DNA from: Acorus gramineus
Taxonomy: Eukaryota; Streptophyta; Magnoliopsida; Acorales; Acoraceae
Assembly: GCA_030737835.1 (NCBI GenBank)
Contig: CM060856.1
Coordinates: forward strand, 1,697,928 to 1,761,927
Direction of reading: 5' to 3'
DNA length: 64,000 nucleotides
Positions 31,411-44,294 of the stretch are shown piece after piece. A model generated the notes under the pieces. It ran no database searches, was not told the DNA's origin, and worked only from the letters and a program-made list of their open reading frames with translations. The translations under genes were made by a program, and so were the position numbers. How positions within the stretch are numbered: the stretch's first letter is position 1; each line of letters begins with the position of its first letter.

Positions 31411-33228
31411 TGGTGAAGAAATAATAAAAGGGTGCAAATGCAGTATTCAATGAGGGTAAATTTATCAATTCTATAGCCACCCTGAGCTTTCAGAAACTTT
31501 AATCCCCCCCAAAGCGTTCTTTTACAACTTCTAAAAACACTACTTATGAGGGAAAAAAAATGACCACAATCTAAGCCTATCAACGTGGCAGATCCAAACC
31601 CGAACCCGATTACACATGTAATATATTGGACCATATTTGGACCCCACTCGGTGGACCCAAACATACAAACTGATCGGGTCCGGGTCCATCCTGTCTTGAC
31701 TGTTGGACCCGAGACCCGATTGTTTTATTAATATATGCTAATATATTATTATTATTAAATTATTAGTATTCAAAACCAAAAATCAATTTTTGGCGATGGA
31801 TGTGCCTCACTTTTACCAATGAATTATAGTTGTCACAAAATTTGCGATGGATTTTGACGGTTGCCAAATGCATAAAAAAAATAAAAAACAAAATGTATTT
31901 TGACAAAGGGTTTTCCATGGCCCTTTGGTGACAGAACATGGCCAACGCGGAAATAAAAGTAAAAAAATAAAATAAAAATCTCACGATCTCTCAAACACCG
32001 TACCTCTTCTTCTCACCCATCCCACGATCACCTAAACCCTAGATCTCTTCTTCTCACCCACAAATCAAGTCGTAGAAACAAAATTGTTGCCGTCAATATT
32101 ATCAATCTATGTACTTTGTGATTGCTAATTCACGTAATCCATCGCATACTCGTTCGATTATCCTACGCGAACGATCCAGCCCACGTCCTTGTCCGATTAT
32201 TATTCTTCACCAACAGAAACTGTCCGCCGCCGATCCCCTAACGAGGCCGTATGCCACCAATCCCTGCCCCTCATGGTATCTCTTCCTTTATGTTTTTTTT
32301 TTTCAAATGACTCCGTTTTGGTTCTCTAGCCCTCAATAAGATGAGAATTGATGAGAGGAATTTGGGATGTGTTGAAAATTCTATAACACAACCTGCTCTT
32401 TTGTATTGTAATTGTACTTTTAAGGTTTAGTGGATGAGATTATTTTTTTATATATACAAGTAAGTGGATGAGATTGTAGTAGTTTTTGTCAATATTTTTT
32501 TCTTTTATTTTATATAATTGTGATTATATGTTATATAGTGAAATTTCTCTCTCTCTTCTGAGATAAAATTGAAATTGCTTTCTCGTAGAAAATAATTTTA
32601 GGCCTCTCTCTTTCTGTAGCAGTTAGCCTATTTTAGACTCCTTAAAAGCTTTCAAGCAAGTTCATCAACCATCAGTAAGTGATGTAAGATATGCATATCT
32701 TATTTTTCCTTTCATGTTTTTAATTGCCTCCCAATGGAAACATGTAATTGTTGAAGATTAATGCGTGGTAATATTAGGAAATATTTGCCAGGTTTCGTAC
32801 TTGGATTTTAGTGGAAATTGTTCCCTCATTTAAATTACCTTGGACAATGGTCATAGACAAAGGTATACGAGGATTGTGTGTGTTTCAACACCATCTATTT
32901 TCACTCGGATAAAGGTCTATAAGCTTCATAAGAGTTTAACTTGTGATAATCTTTTTGGATCTTTACTTTTTCTAAGGTTATTGTTAGCAAATTGTTTATC
33001 ATGTTATTTTCAACATATACTATGACAATCATATCACTCAAACATTTAAAGTGCACTTAGAAGACTCAATATTAGATCTACTAACTTTCTACTTTCATTC
33101 ATATAGAATGATTTGACTCCATCAAGATTGAAGAATTGGGCTGGGAAATGAATGCCACATTAAATCTGTTAAGCTTCCATTTTCATCAATGACATTGATA
33201 TACGTTTTTTTAGAAGTCATAAACGGTT
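30942..33228. other. Intergenic stretch without recognised gene
   Basis: It holds a (GA)n microsatellite at 31363-31405 and GGACCCG-type repeats at 31610-31725. Blocks such as GGCGATGGATG and TTGCGATGGATTTTGACGG (31790-31860) resemble subterminal repeats of plant DNA transposons, but no terminal inverted repeats were found. A pyrimidine-rich stretch with CCCTAGATCTCTTCTTCTC (31990-32060) looks like a leader, but no reading frame follows. Nothing here can be called a gene. Confidence 0.5.
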
Positions 33229-36200
33229 TGTTATATATGTGTCACTTTTTGGCCTGCTGGTAACCATTGGAGCATTTTGGTAGTTTTTGAGTTTTTTTTC
33301 GTTTTTCGATCGGAACCGCTAAAATTTTGGACTGTTAGCTATCGTCCTGTGTTTGAGGACTCCAATTAAAAATCTAACTGCATATTATGTGTCCTGGTGC
33401 CATTCTAAGCCACTCACGAAAAATTCATCGAATTCTGATACGTTTTAGAATTTCACAGTTCCGTGGCGTATCCAGGTTTTGACCGAGCGAGAAGTCATTG
33501 GGAGAGTTGACTTTGTCAAAGTGGGCCCATGACTTGGTCAACCCTTTTTGTTTTTTTGTGTGGTTGGGTTGACCTAAGTCAAATCCCACTAAAAACCCAC
33601 TTAAACCCTAATTAACCTTGCCTTAACCCTAATTAAGTGTGTTGACTTATTTAAGTGGGATCTAGCAAATGTTGCCTAGCACTATTCATCATCTTCTCAA
33701 ACTCACTTTCTCTCTCCCCCTCTCTCCTTTTCTTAGTTTTGAGCCACCTAGGGTTCTCAAAGCTTAAAACCCAAAACATAGAAAGGTTAGATCCAGTCCC
33801 GATCTACACCCCGGTGTTTTCGGATTCGAATTCCGAGGTGTTTAGCCCCTTCTCCCCCTCTCTTTTCTCCCCTGATTTGAGCCATTTCGAGGGCTAGGGA
33901 GGAGCTCGGCGGTGGAGGTCTTTTGGGAGGTATTTCTGTGCGAGGAGAGCAACCGAACTTCCCTTCCTTCCCTTGGTAAGCTCTTTTTCCTTCCTTTTTT
34001 GGCTTAGATGCTTGTTAGGAGGGTGGTTTTGAGGTTGGGTGGTGGTCGGCGGCTGTGGGTGGCTGTCGGTGGTGGTTGGGGGCGGTCGGAGGCCATTGGT
34101 GGCCGGTGGTTGGTGGTAGAGGAGCTCGGGCGGGTGGTTGGTTGTCTCGGGCAGCAGGCAGCACAGGCAGGCGCAGCTGGCATGCAGAGGCAGGGCGCGC
34201 GCGCGCGTACGCACGGGCGTGTGCGTGGGCGTGCGCTCGGGTGGCGCAGGCGCTGCGTTGGGCGCTGGGCGTGCTGGCTGTATGGGGCGCCGAGGGTGCT
34301 GGGCGCTGGGCACCGTGCAGGAGCATGCGCGCGGAGCGCTGGGCAGAGGCGCAGGTGTACGTGCGGCGAGGCGAGGCTAGCGGTGGTGCGCGGCGAGGCG
34401 AGCGGTGGTGCGCGCGGGGTGTGCGCGCGCTGCGAGGCGAGCGGTGGTGCGTGCGGAGTGCGCGCGGGGCGAGGCGCGGGGCGCGGGGCGCGGGCCATGC
34501 GGGTGTGCGCGCGGGTTGCTGCGCTGGGGCGCAGCGAGCGCGCGGTGCACCCGGGGTGATCCGGCAGGGAGTCCGGACGTGCAGGCTGGGCTCGGCAGTG
34601 CGCCGGGGCTCGGCTGTGCGCCCGGGGCGGGTGGCCGTGCGAGCGGCTGCCCGAGGGTGCGGGAGTGAGTCGGGGTGCTCGGGCTAGCGTGCGTACGGGC
34701 CGTATGTACGTTTGCCCGAGTGTTGGGTACTTTTGGTGTATTTTTATGTATGTTTGTGGTATTTGTAGATTTTACTCACCAGTTGATACCCTGTCTTGCA
34801 GATCTTGACGGACGGTCCCGCAACGACCCGACTTTCGGTGAGTGGGACAATCCAACCCAGTTGAGAGGCGCTATATGCACTTGGGCGTATACCGTCCTCC
34901 CCTGGGGCACCATAGATTAATATTAACCTGTTTAATATGTAATCCATGCAAGCATGATTGATATGTAGTATGCATGCTACCCTAGACTGATTATGTTAGG
35001 GACTTGCACCCTTAGGTTGTGTAAGAGCCATGCATCTTGTCCCCTTTGTTATCATGCTAGTAAAGCCTCGGCCTTTGTATGCTCCTATTAGTTTAACTTG
35101 TTAAATTAAATGCAACTGGTAATATTATTGCATGCCTTAGGGAATATTTAAGGGGTCTTGCGAGGTCAACATTGAGACCCGGGCTAGGGTGCTCCGTGTT
35201 CCTTGTTTGGTTATCGGGATGTCCTATATCGGGACCTCATGGTGCCCTCCCAAGGTTTCTTTTCCCGTCTATATTAATGCATGTTCCCCGCATCTTGGTT
35301 ATGCGCCCTAGAGGAATTCTGATGAATTCAAGACACTAGAGTTGTAGAGATGTATTGTTAGCGGATCCGAGTGGATCATATGCGTGTGGGTAGGCTGTTT
35401 CTCTCCCCTTCGTTGGATCCGTGTAGGGACTCCTCAGCATAGACAGACTATTATGACAGAGGGCTCCCATCAGTAGGCACCTCCTGATCTTGGACTCGGA
35501 CTGTGTTGAACCTGGGAGTAGACCAAGCACTAGCAGGCTATCCTGACAGAGGGCTCCCATCAGTAGGCACCTCCTGATCTTGGACTCGGACTGTGCTGAA
35601 TGTGGGAGTAGACCAGGTAAGCTACGGTGTGGAGGAGAGGCTATCGGTGGACCAAGGGTGATTAACAGCCTAGTCAGTCCCAATATCCTATGTCACCTAT
35701 TGAGGAGTGAGGGTGAGGGCGTATGGATGGGTATGGATGTGTTTGAATGATTATAAGTCCCAATGTCCTATGTCACCTATTGAGGGGTGAGGGTGAGGGT
35801 ATGTTGGTTCGGCGATGTACGAACCACTGGATTTATGTTGTTATGCCACTTTGAGACTGGTTATTGATTAATTGTGGTTAATATATCTGTGATGCATGGG
35901 TTGTGCTGTTCACTAAGCGTGTGGCTCACCCCTCGCATAATATTTTTCCAGTGATTACTGAGGAGGACTTGAAGGAGGAGCTCCCTGAGCGACTGCACCA
36001 ATAGCGGAGTAGCGCTACGTCCCGCGAGTTTCTGAGGCCATCAGCATCCTTCCTTTTTGTTGTATGTATATATTTCTGTGCTTGGGAACCCAGTTGTGTA
36101 TTATTTGGATGTATTATGTATATTGGCTCTCACAGGACGTTTGATTATGTATCGAGTCTGTAGTATGTTTTTGGATTACAGACTCTGTCTTTTAGCTTCC

Positions 36201-36347
36201 GCTTTTGGTGTATATATCATGTCAGCCCTGCTTTGTAGTCTGTGTTGTCATTATAGCTGTTGTATGAGTATGTGATTGAACTCCTGTTTTACTGATATCA
36301 TATATACACTTGCCGCGTCCCGGGGATGGCCGCCCTACGGCGTGACA
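33229..36347 (+). mobile_element. Long gypsy-family LTR, solo, subfamily A
   Basis: It starts TGTTATATATGTGTCACTTT and ends ACGGCGTGACA, with no gypsy internal sequence on either side. No clear target duplication is seen (CGGTT on the left, TAATT on the right), so it may be a recombination product. Parts: W-boxes 33479-33582, TATA-like TTATTTAA about 33647, donor GTAAGCTC at 33976, GC-rich stretch 34020-34690, micro-exon 34802-34837, tandem 90-base duplication 35454-35633, GGGTGA repeats 35700-35800, acceptor TTTTTCCAG ending 35951, hairpin with stems GAGTCTGTA/ACAGACTC near 36155-36185. Confidence 0.9.
33976..35951 (+). promoter_or_regulatory. Predicted spliced leader in solo LTR
   Basis: Predicted intron 1 is 33976-34801, micro-exon 34802-34837 (36 bases), intron 2 34838-35951. 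The borders are CTTGGTAAGCTC, CTGTCTTGCAG, TCGGTGAGTGG and TTTTTCCAG. The micro-exon has lost the GTCGCGCGAC palindrome (GTCCCGCAAC here) while its length and borders are kept. Confidence 0.5.
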
Positions 36348-37795
36348 TAATTTCTTTTAGTTGTATGATTGTTCAGATTATGTTCGATCTTATTAAGCAT
36401 TCGGGTCCATTTAGGTTTCTAAGGGTTTTTTTAAATTTCAGTTTTTGAGTTTAGATTTGGTTTTTATGTCTTAAAAGACAAAGTCGAAACTTTAATAAGT
36501 TTAAAACCTCTCTTTTACAGGATGGAGAAACACTAAACAATAGTTGGAAGTTGTTGACTAATTAGGATTGACAATTTTCTGAAAATCTTCTTACCGGTGA
36601 ACTCCCTAACGATTGACATTGTATATTTTGTAGTATACGTATTGAATTGGTACTATTTTATAGTTATACTTTTATATTTTTGACATATTTTGGATTTGTA
36701 AAAAATTGGATATTATGAATTGGTGCAATCATGATTCATGAGTGGATGTTGGTTGGTTATAAAGTTTAAATAAAATATGTGTATATATATTCACATGAAA
36801 TGCTAGTGGATTGTAATAAAAGATTAAAACATGTCAATAATGCCAAGGGTAACAATCCCAATGTATATTAACTATCCTCCAAAAACCAATCCCAACTATT
36901 TGAAATTGCAAAAAAAAAAAAAAAACAACAAATGCCAAGGGTAACAATCAAACAAGTTTTGCCAACACCCTTATGGCAGACTTGGACCATCGCTAAAGGT
37001 TAATGCCGTCCATCGATAAATATGTCGGAATTTTAGTTGTGATTAGTTGACCCATAATTTTGTTTCTTATTTATCAAGTTATAACTATAAATATTCACTC
37101 TTTTTATATCCATAAGTTCATAACCAAGCCCATAAGTCATAACTAATGACCAAGCAAGCCTATAAGTCCAAAACCAAGCCCACATGAAATGCCTAAAATG
37201 AAAATATGATGCCCTATTTTATTTTTTTATTCTCTCTCTCTCTGAGAGCCGCCTCTACTCTCACTCGGCCATCTCTATTCTCCGCCTAGACCGTCTCTAC
37301 CTTCATCTCTTCTCCACTCTCCACGCGAGCGAGATCTTCATTTTCGTCGACACCACCGTTTGCAAGATCCACTTGGTCTTTGAACATAGCTGCCTCCGCC
37401 TTCATATTTGTCCCCACTCAACCACTCTCTCATGTGTCAATTAATTTCAGATCATAGTAATCTTCATTTCCCTTTTCCCTATGTTCAAAGATAGTGAATA
37501 GTTCCCTCTTCTCTATGTTCACTTGTTAATACGATATATCTTTTGTGAACCTATAGTTATCTAAGGGTGAATGTTTAATGTAAAATTGTGTAGATTTGTT
37601 ATGTGAATTGATTAGATTTTTACTATGATATTTTTGCTTTTTCATATCTATGAGATCAATTAAATTTCAATACACTGTTCAGAATTTTTTTGGGACAGTA
37701 ATTATTGAGTGAATTCAATGTCAAAATTTTGCCTACCCCATTAATTTTGAATGATGTCTGAGCCAACCCATGTAGGAGATTATTTTTAACTAAGG
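36348..37795. other. AT-rich intergenic stretch
   Basis: No reading frame of note. CATCGCTAAAGGTTAATGCC (about 36989) is typical of subterminal sequence in plant CACTA-like elements, but ends are not found. A (TC)n and CTCCGCC-rich stretch lies at 37230-37400 without a following frame. Confidence 0.45.
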
Positions 37796-38015
37796 GCTCG
37801 TTTGGAAACACGTATGAAAAATAAGATTTTGAATAAAGTGGCTTAAATAGACTTGATTCCTGGAAAGCAAATTTCTTTCACTTTTTAAATATCAATCTTT
37901 GTGCACTAAAAGCTGAAAGTACTTTTTTTTTAATTAAGCAAGTTTTTTAGAATGTGTTTGGTAACATTTTTTTAGCTTTCTGCTTAATTACTTTAATTAA
38001 GCAATACCAAATGGG
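37796..38015. mobile_element. Probable hAT-type MITE
   Basis: The ends are imperfect inverted repeats (GCTCGTTTGG on the left; CCAAATGGGG on the right, which reads CCCCATTTGG reversed). Flanks AACTAAGG (37788-37795) and GCCTAAGG (38016-38023) agree at six of eight bases, as an aged 8-base target duplication would. The interior is AT-rich and non-coding. Confidence 0.5.
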
Positions 38016-39060
38016 GCCTAAGGTTTGGAATTTTTTATTTTATTAACTATCCTCGGGTCGGATCCACCCCGGTCCGGGTTCGGGTCCACATTTTCAAGGA
38101 CCCATCGGGTCCTGCTATGGGTCAGGTCCGGGTCCACCCTAACCCGACCCATTGACAGACCTATTGAAATCCAAGTGTGGATTCTTTGTTAAGCAATATC
38201 GTTTGACAACGTGTTTTGGATGATTAGACTTTCAGAAAAGCAGAAGCTGCCCAAAACGTGCTGCTAAACAAGCCTAAATGATATGTATCTTCCTAAATAG
38301 AAGTCTTTGAGAATCTCTCACTTATTAAATATGTGAAATTTTATAATATTTTCTTTATTTTTCTTTCCAAAGTTGTAAAAATTTATAAATTATGTAAGTC
38401 TTCACATATCATCATTTTAATATAATAACAAATGATTTTGTGTTTCTAAAGCTTAAATTTTTGTGAATGAAACAATGTCTCAACCAAATAACATTTTGAC
38501 AAATTTTTTAACAAACTAATTTATGAATAACTAAACATTTTTTTTTTGGGCTAATATTTCCACCCGCTATTTATCTCACCCACCCCATTATCTTATTCAC
38601 CCCCTTCAATTTTTTAAAAAACAGTGAACCCACCCCATAATAAATGGATGAATTGACACCTTGCAAAACCACCCTGTTATCATTTTGAAAACTCTTTTCT
38701 CTGTCTTCTTTATCCCTCTTTCTCTGACATGCATCTCCTCATCCCTGATTCTCTATTAAACCTCTCTCAACAATTAATTTTTTTTTTAAATTACAAAAAT
38801 GAAACCCCAAATCAGAAAAATCTTGTTAGAACCCATTTTCAAATCACCATCTCCTCCTACATGCCACCTCCGTGGCGTGCACCGTTACCGTCTCCGCCAT
38901 CGCAGCCAAGTTCGATTCATCCGTGGTGATGATGTTTCTGATCCTCTAATGGTCTTTGACCTCAACCCCTCCTCCGAGGTCCGGTCATTCGGCTATCGTC
39001 ACCTATCCCTCCACCTCCACCATTCTAAGAAACTGACACATGATGACCCCCGACCTTCCC
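38016..39060. other. Intergenic stretch with GGGTCC-type low-complexity repeat
   Basis: Bases 38050-38150 repeat GGGTCCGGGT/GGACCC-like words, similar to 31610-31725. The rest is AT-rich. From about 38850 a Pro/Ser-rich reading precedes the kinase remnant but has stops and no recognisable domain. Confidence 0.45.
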
Positions 39061-39065
39061 TATCA

Positions 39066-39390
39066 TCCAATTCGTCTATGCCAACATCGTATCCGCTACC
39101 AACAACTTCTCTGACGACACTCTCCTCGACCGCCGTAGCCACGACAATGTTTACAAGGCCGTCCACTCCGGCCGTACTATCGTTGTGAAGCTCCTCAATA
39201 AGAGTTGACTCATCGATGACACGGCCAACCGATTAGAGGTGAAGAACGAGCTAAAAATCCTCTCGGGGGTCTGAATCGTGAACCTCCTCGACTTTACTTC
39301 AAAAGAGAACCGGTTTACTTCACTTTAAAAGAGAATCAACACAAGCTGTGGCTGTTGTTAATGGTGGAGTACATGTCAAACATCAACATA
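39066..39390 (+). pseudogene. Receptor-like protein kinase pseudogene fragment
   Basis: One frame reads QFVYANIVSATNNFSDDTLL, then DRRSHDNVYKAVHSGRTIVVK and LLNKS before a TGA at about 39207. This is the start of a plant Ser/Thr kinase domain: (A)TNNFS..LLG-GSHGTVYKA..G-VAVK. The glycine loop is decayed (GRGSHGTVY to DRRSHDNVY) but the ATP-binding Lys context VVK remains. Further recognisable stretches after the stop (KNELKILS, IVNLLDFTSKENR) carry more stops and shifts. The rest of the kinase domain is missing. It lies about 400 bases upstream of the VPS13 start on the same strand. Confidence 0.72.
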
Positions 39391-39539
39391 AGAGGTGGGT
39401 TCCTCTACCTAAAAACATTAAATTTTAATTTTTTAGAGGGACGGGTAGAATAAGGGATGGGGTGGAAATAAAGACACGAATGGTGAACATTTTTCATTAT
39501 TAGAAAATTAAAACCCGGAAAAAAAAAGAGTAGAGCCCT

Positions 39540-39794
39540 CTCATTTTAATGGAGGTTCTGCTTTAGGAACAGAAAATATACCCCCCCCCCACCCCAAATT
39601 CCCTCCGCTGCCTGGGAACACCACCATCGGCACCCGCAACCCCCGGCTCGACCCGACGTCTCTCTCTCTCTCTCTCCCTTCCCCCTCTTCGCCACCAGCC
39701 GTCCCTGGCCCTTCCCCGGCCGTTTCTCTCTTCCTCCTATGCTTTAAGGCACTCAAAGGCGGTGGTTCCTGTCACCCCTTGAGAAGAGGAAGCT
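39540..39794 (+). promoter_or_regulatory. Probable 5' leader of VPS13 gene
   Basis: This stretch is C- and TC-rich, with a (TC)n run at 39658-39676 and a poly-C run near 39583, as plant 5' leaders often are. The context before the start is GAGGAAGCT then ATG. No convincing TATA box was found; the transcription start is not determined. Confidence 0.5.
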
Positions 39795-42700
39795 ATGTTC
39801 GAGCGGCTGGTGAGCCAGTTATTAGAGGGTTACCTCGGACGGTACATCGACATCCAGAAGGAGCAACTCAAAATTCTTCTCTGGAACGGTAGTTTCGGCT
39901 ATCTGAGAACCCTCTGTTCCTATTTGTTTCATCTCCACTTGTTTTTCTCCGTTTTCTATGCATTTGAATTTACACCGTGATATTTCTGGCACTCTTGCAC
40001 TCTTGCATAAACATGATTTTTAGATGCTTTTGCATATGAAAAGAAAAGGTGGAACTCCTGTTGGTGGAAGATGTGTTTATTATGGCCGCTTGGGTCTTTT
40101 TTTTTGGTATTTTGTTTTTTTTTTGTCTTAATTCCTTGTGCATATGAATTGTGTTAGTATGGTTTACAGGTAGGATTGAAGCAATCTAAATCCTATTAGA
40201 CTGGTTTAATTAGGATATGAAATCAGTTTTGCTCTGAAATTTATACTTAAAAATTATTGTCTTATTTAAAAGGCATATGGTAGTCTGTACGGCTATGTTA
40301 CTCCATTTAATTGAAATAGCTTGATCTTGATTCATTCGAAGAGGAGGAATAGAGTAAAACCATGAAAGATCACTGAATGTTGAAATGTTTTTGTCATTCA
40401 ATTTTTTTGAACATGCTTAATTTAAAATAAACTTATAATCTGCACCTACTTACTTTCATTCGATGCTATATGATACTGTCTACTCTTTGAAGTTGTTTAG
40501 TGCCAAATGTATCTTGAATATGTGATCTTTTATCTTGCCCAAAACATTTCTCGATCCTGCTGCTAGTTGTTTTTTTTTTCTGACCAGGTTGTCGATAGAA
40601 TAATGAGTTTCATAAAGGTTTTAATGATTATTTCAAAATGAATTAGTTCAAGTTAGTCATAACTTATTTGCAGAAGAAGTGCTATTGGAGAAAGTAGAGC
40701 TAAGACTTGAAGCATTTGACTACCTTCAGTTACCTTTTTCCCTAAAGCAAGGTAATTCAATCTCTATTATAATATCAATATTCATGAATTATTATTTTTG
40801 GTGTACGAAGAATTATTATTCTGCATTCCTGCAGGAGGAATACATTTAAAATTCTATATCCATGTAGCCAGTTGGAATACTTTCTTTCGGTTTACTAGCT
40901 GCATTTCTTCAATGTTTTACATCGAAGTGACTTTTTGTTGGAATGAATCAAAGCATAATGGACTAAATTAAATCTTGCTTCAGTGATGACATTCACTTTC
41001 GTTTTCATTTTTTGTTTATTTGTTGAGATGAGAGCCTGCATACATCCAAAGAGATCAATCATAATTTTTTTTTTTACAAGTTGGATTCCATTGAAGAGCA
41101 ATGTCAGGCTTCTTCTTCATTTTTGTATGTACATGAAATGATTTAGGGCACATAGGAAAGTCTTATATGACCAATTTTTGTGATTTTTTATAAATTATAT
41201 TCCCTCTTAAATTTTGCCATATACTTTAATATAATACTAGAGCATGAATTACAAAATAATAATATAGTCTTGAATAAAATTAATGCAAATATAGAAATAG
41301 AAAATTAATGCAACATTACAAAAGGGAGGAACTGTTGACGACCACGTTGATGTCGACAAAAAGACTCCCCAACAAGCACTAGCGCAACCCTCACACCCCG
41401 CCTCCAAATCAGCTCCCGAGGAAACCAACACACGAGGGATGAGCAATGAAGCCCAGCGAATGGTAAGAATTAACAACACCTACAATGGTTAAGTAACTTA
41501 CCAAAAAAAAAACAATGGTTAAGTAAAGAAGTATATTTCAACATTTTCCCCTGACTGAGGAAAGGAATCCTTAAGAGGATTACATGAGGTCCCGAGATAG
41601 GATGCCCCGACAACCAAACAAGGAACATGAAACACCCTAGCTTGGTCTCAACGATAACCCTCAAGGTTCCCTAACCTCACATCGGAAAAGAGAGAAGACA
41701 TTCATGTTATAACGACCTACATGCGCTACATTCATATGTTAATCAGCAAAGGTCATAGAGAACCCAACACTTTTCAAGTATTCAACAGACACATCGTCAC
41801 CCAACACTGTTCAGTAGTCCTTATTTCGTGATCGGTATTATTAATGGCACGCACGATACTCGTGGTACGCTTGGTGGCATTCTAAAAAAACACAGTTCAG
41901 TACACAGTGGCTCCACTCACATGTAGCTCCAACGCAATGGAAGGCTTCGCGCAATGACGATGTAGGGAAACAGAAACTCAATGCTCGTAATGCGATTTGT
42001 ATGGTAAACCATCATCGGGTTAACGGTCTATCAGGAAAATTTATTGAATTCCAGTGAATTTCCTAATACGAGCTAGGCCCATGAACACAAAGGAATGATG
42101 ATATAGCCATATAGGTCTATGGCTTTATGCGGAGAACATTAAAACAACCGTATACTTTTGATGTGGTACAAAATTAGCATAAGCAAAATCATTAATATGC
42201 TTATGATGATACTTGATCATGGATTACATAATAGTTAATAACAAATTGAGGAAATTAATTAAGCTTATTTAAATCACAAGAGAATAATCTAATTAGACAT
42301 GAGAAGATTTAAATTTGACATGCTTGATATAATTTGCGTAACCTATATTATAAGTACCGTTCAAATTTGACCCACATGCATTTGAATTATGCAAATTTTA
42401 TCGTGAGTTTGTCAAACCACTCACTCAATTACCGCTTGGCCTAAGCCCAGTTTGTGCGAGTTGCATAAGGAAAAAGATTGAATAAGTGACTTGCATCAAC
42501 CTATAACTAGATTGACTCGAATGATCCTCCCTTCGCATGGCGTGATGTAGAAGTGATGTAGACTGGGCGCTTGGTCTCACCCGCACACAAGGTGGCGTGT
42601 GACGCAATGACACCACATGAGGATGAAGCATGCATGCACACGACCTGTGGAGCATGCCCAGCTGTGGCATAGGGTGGCTAGCGAGCGCACCCTGCGCACG

Positions 42701-44246
42701 GCCTGTGGTGGCCAGCACGCGCGCCTTGTACGAGCGGGGACAACCTCGCACCCCCCTTCCCCAACGATGACAACAATCTAACAACAAATCCCCAACATCC
42801 CACCATGCTCAACCACAACCAATTAAAGAGAGATAAATAGATAGATGGATACCTTGAGAGAGTGAACAACAAATCCCCTCTAACTTTTCTTCTTCTCTGT
42901 GAGAAAGTGAGGGAGAAGGAGAGGGGGGGGGGGGGGGGGTGTATTTAATGGGGAAAGAGTGGGTTGGTGGTTGTGTGTTGGGGTGGTGGTGGTAAAGTTA
43001 AGGGGATTCGTGTGTAAGCAAAAAGTAGTGGAGAGGGGATCACAAGGTAAGGGGGGTGAACAATCCAAGGGCCAAGATCACCCTAGAAAATTCAAACCCG
43101 GATGATCCATTCCGCAAAGATTGATTGAAAGATACAAAAATTAATATACTACTTAATCCTAACAGGAATACAACCTAATTTTAGCCACAAAGAAAAGATT
43201 AGGCTTAAGGATCTTCTTGTCCACATGAGTGTTTTCCTTTTTCTATTTTTTATCCTTTTATTCCCGGCTGTGTATTGTTTAGTCCAAACTAAGAAATGTC
43301 CAATATTTTCTTAAAAAAAGAAAAAGAAAAAAAAAGAAATGAAGCTAGGACTTGCATTTGCACTTGCATTGCATTATGCTTGTGTTACCACACTGTTATC
43401 TGAAAATCTAAATGATATGAACATGAGTTGATAATATAAAGAATATGCTTATGTTGAAATAACTGACATGCATGTTCGTTCTGAAAAAAAAGAAAAGAAA
43501 ATGCATGAATTTGATTGTAATTAAATAAACATGTCAACTTGTCTGCCTAACCCGGCACAACAATTTGCAAGTCGCAATCTAGATGTTATATACCCATTTA
43601 TAGGTGCAACTTTAATATTGATGTTGCTCAACAAAAGCTTAACAACCCTCATAGTTCCATGCTTATGCTTCTATTAGTGTATAGAAGATTTAAGGATGTC
43701 TTAAGGACTTGGTATATCCTTTTACTTTTGGCTGAAGACAATTTACATGCCTTTTTGTTTTGTTCAATATTTTGTAGGACAAGTGGGACGGTTGAGCATC
43801 AAAATTCCATGGAAAAAACTTGGTTGGGACCCTATCAACATTTCATTAGAGGACATTTATGTGTTGGCAAGCCAACGTGATGACAGTGAGGTACATCTTT
43901 GCTTAATTGTTTTCTAGAATACATCCTTCACATAAGTTTCTCATTGAACTTTCTGATAAATTGAGGTGAACCTGACTTGATTATTGATTTTAGTGGAATT
44001 TGGATTTAGTGGAAAGAAGAGAATTAGCTGGAAAAAAAGCCAAACTAAATGCTGCGGAGTTGGCAAAATTATCAAAGCGTGTATCCGGTGAGAGAAACAA
44101 AATTCTAGATTTCAACTTATAAACAAAATTCTAAATTCCAAGTCTTGCACTGCGTTACTTGGTAGTTACTAGTTATGGAGTCAGATTGTTGCACCTAAAT
44201 TTGGTAGTAGAAAGTTATGAAAAGACCATGACATTGTGTGTGTTTG

Positions 44247-44294
<48 letters not shown>

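Noticed and set aside
33224..36352. Target duplication around the LTR 33229-36347
   Set aside because: CGGTT and TAATT share only the last two bases; not a supportable duplication.
31610..38160. GGACCCG/GGGTCC repeats at 31610-31725 and 38050-38160 as ends of one DNA transposon
   Set aside because: The words are low-complexity and no terminal inverted repeats or target duplication could be matched between the two sites.
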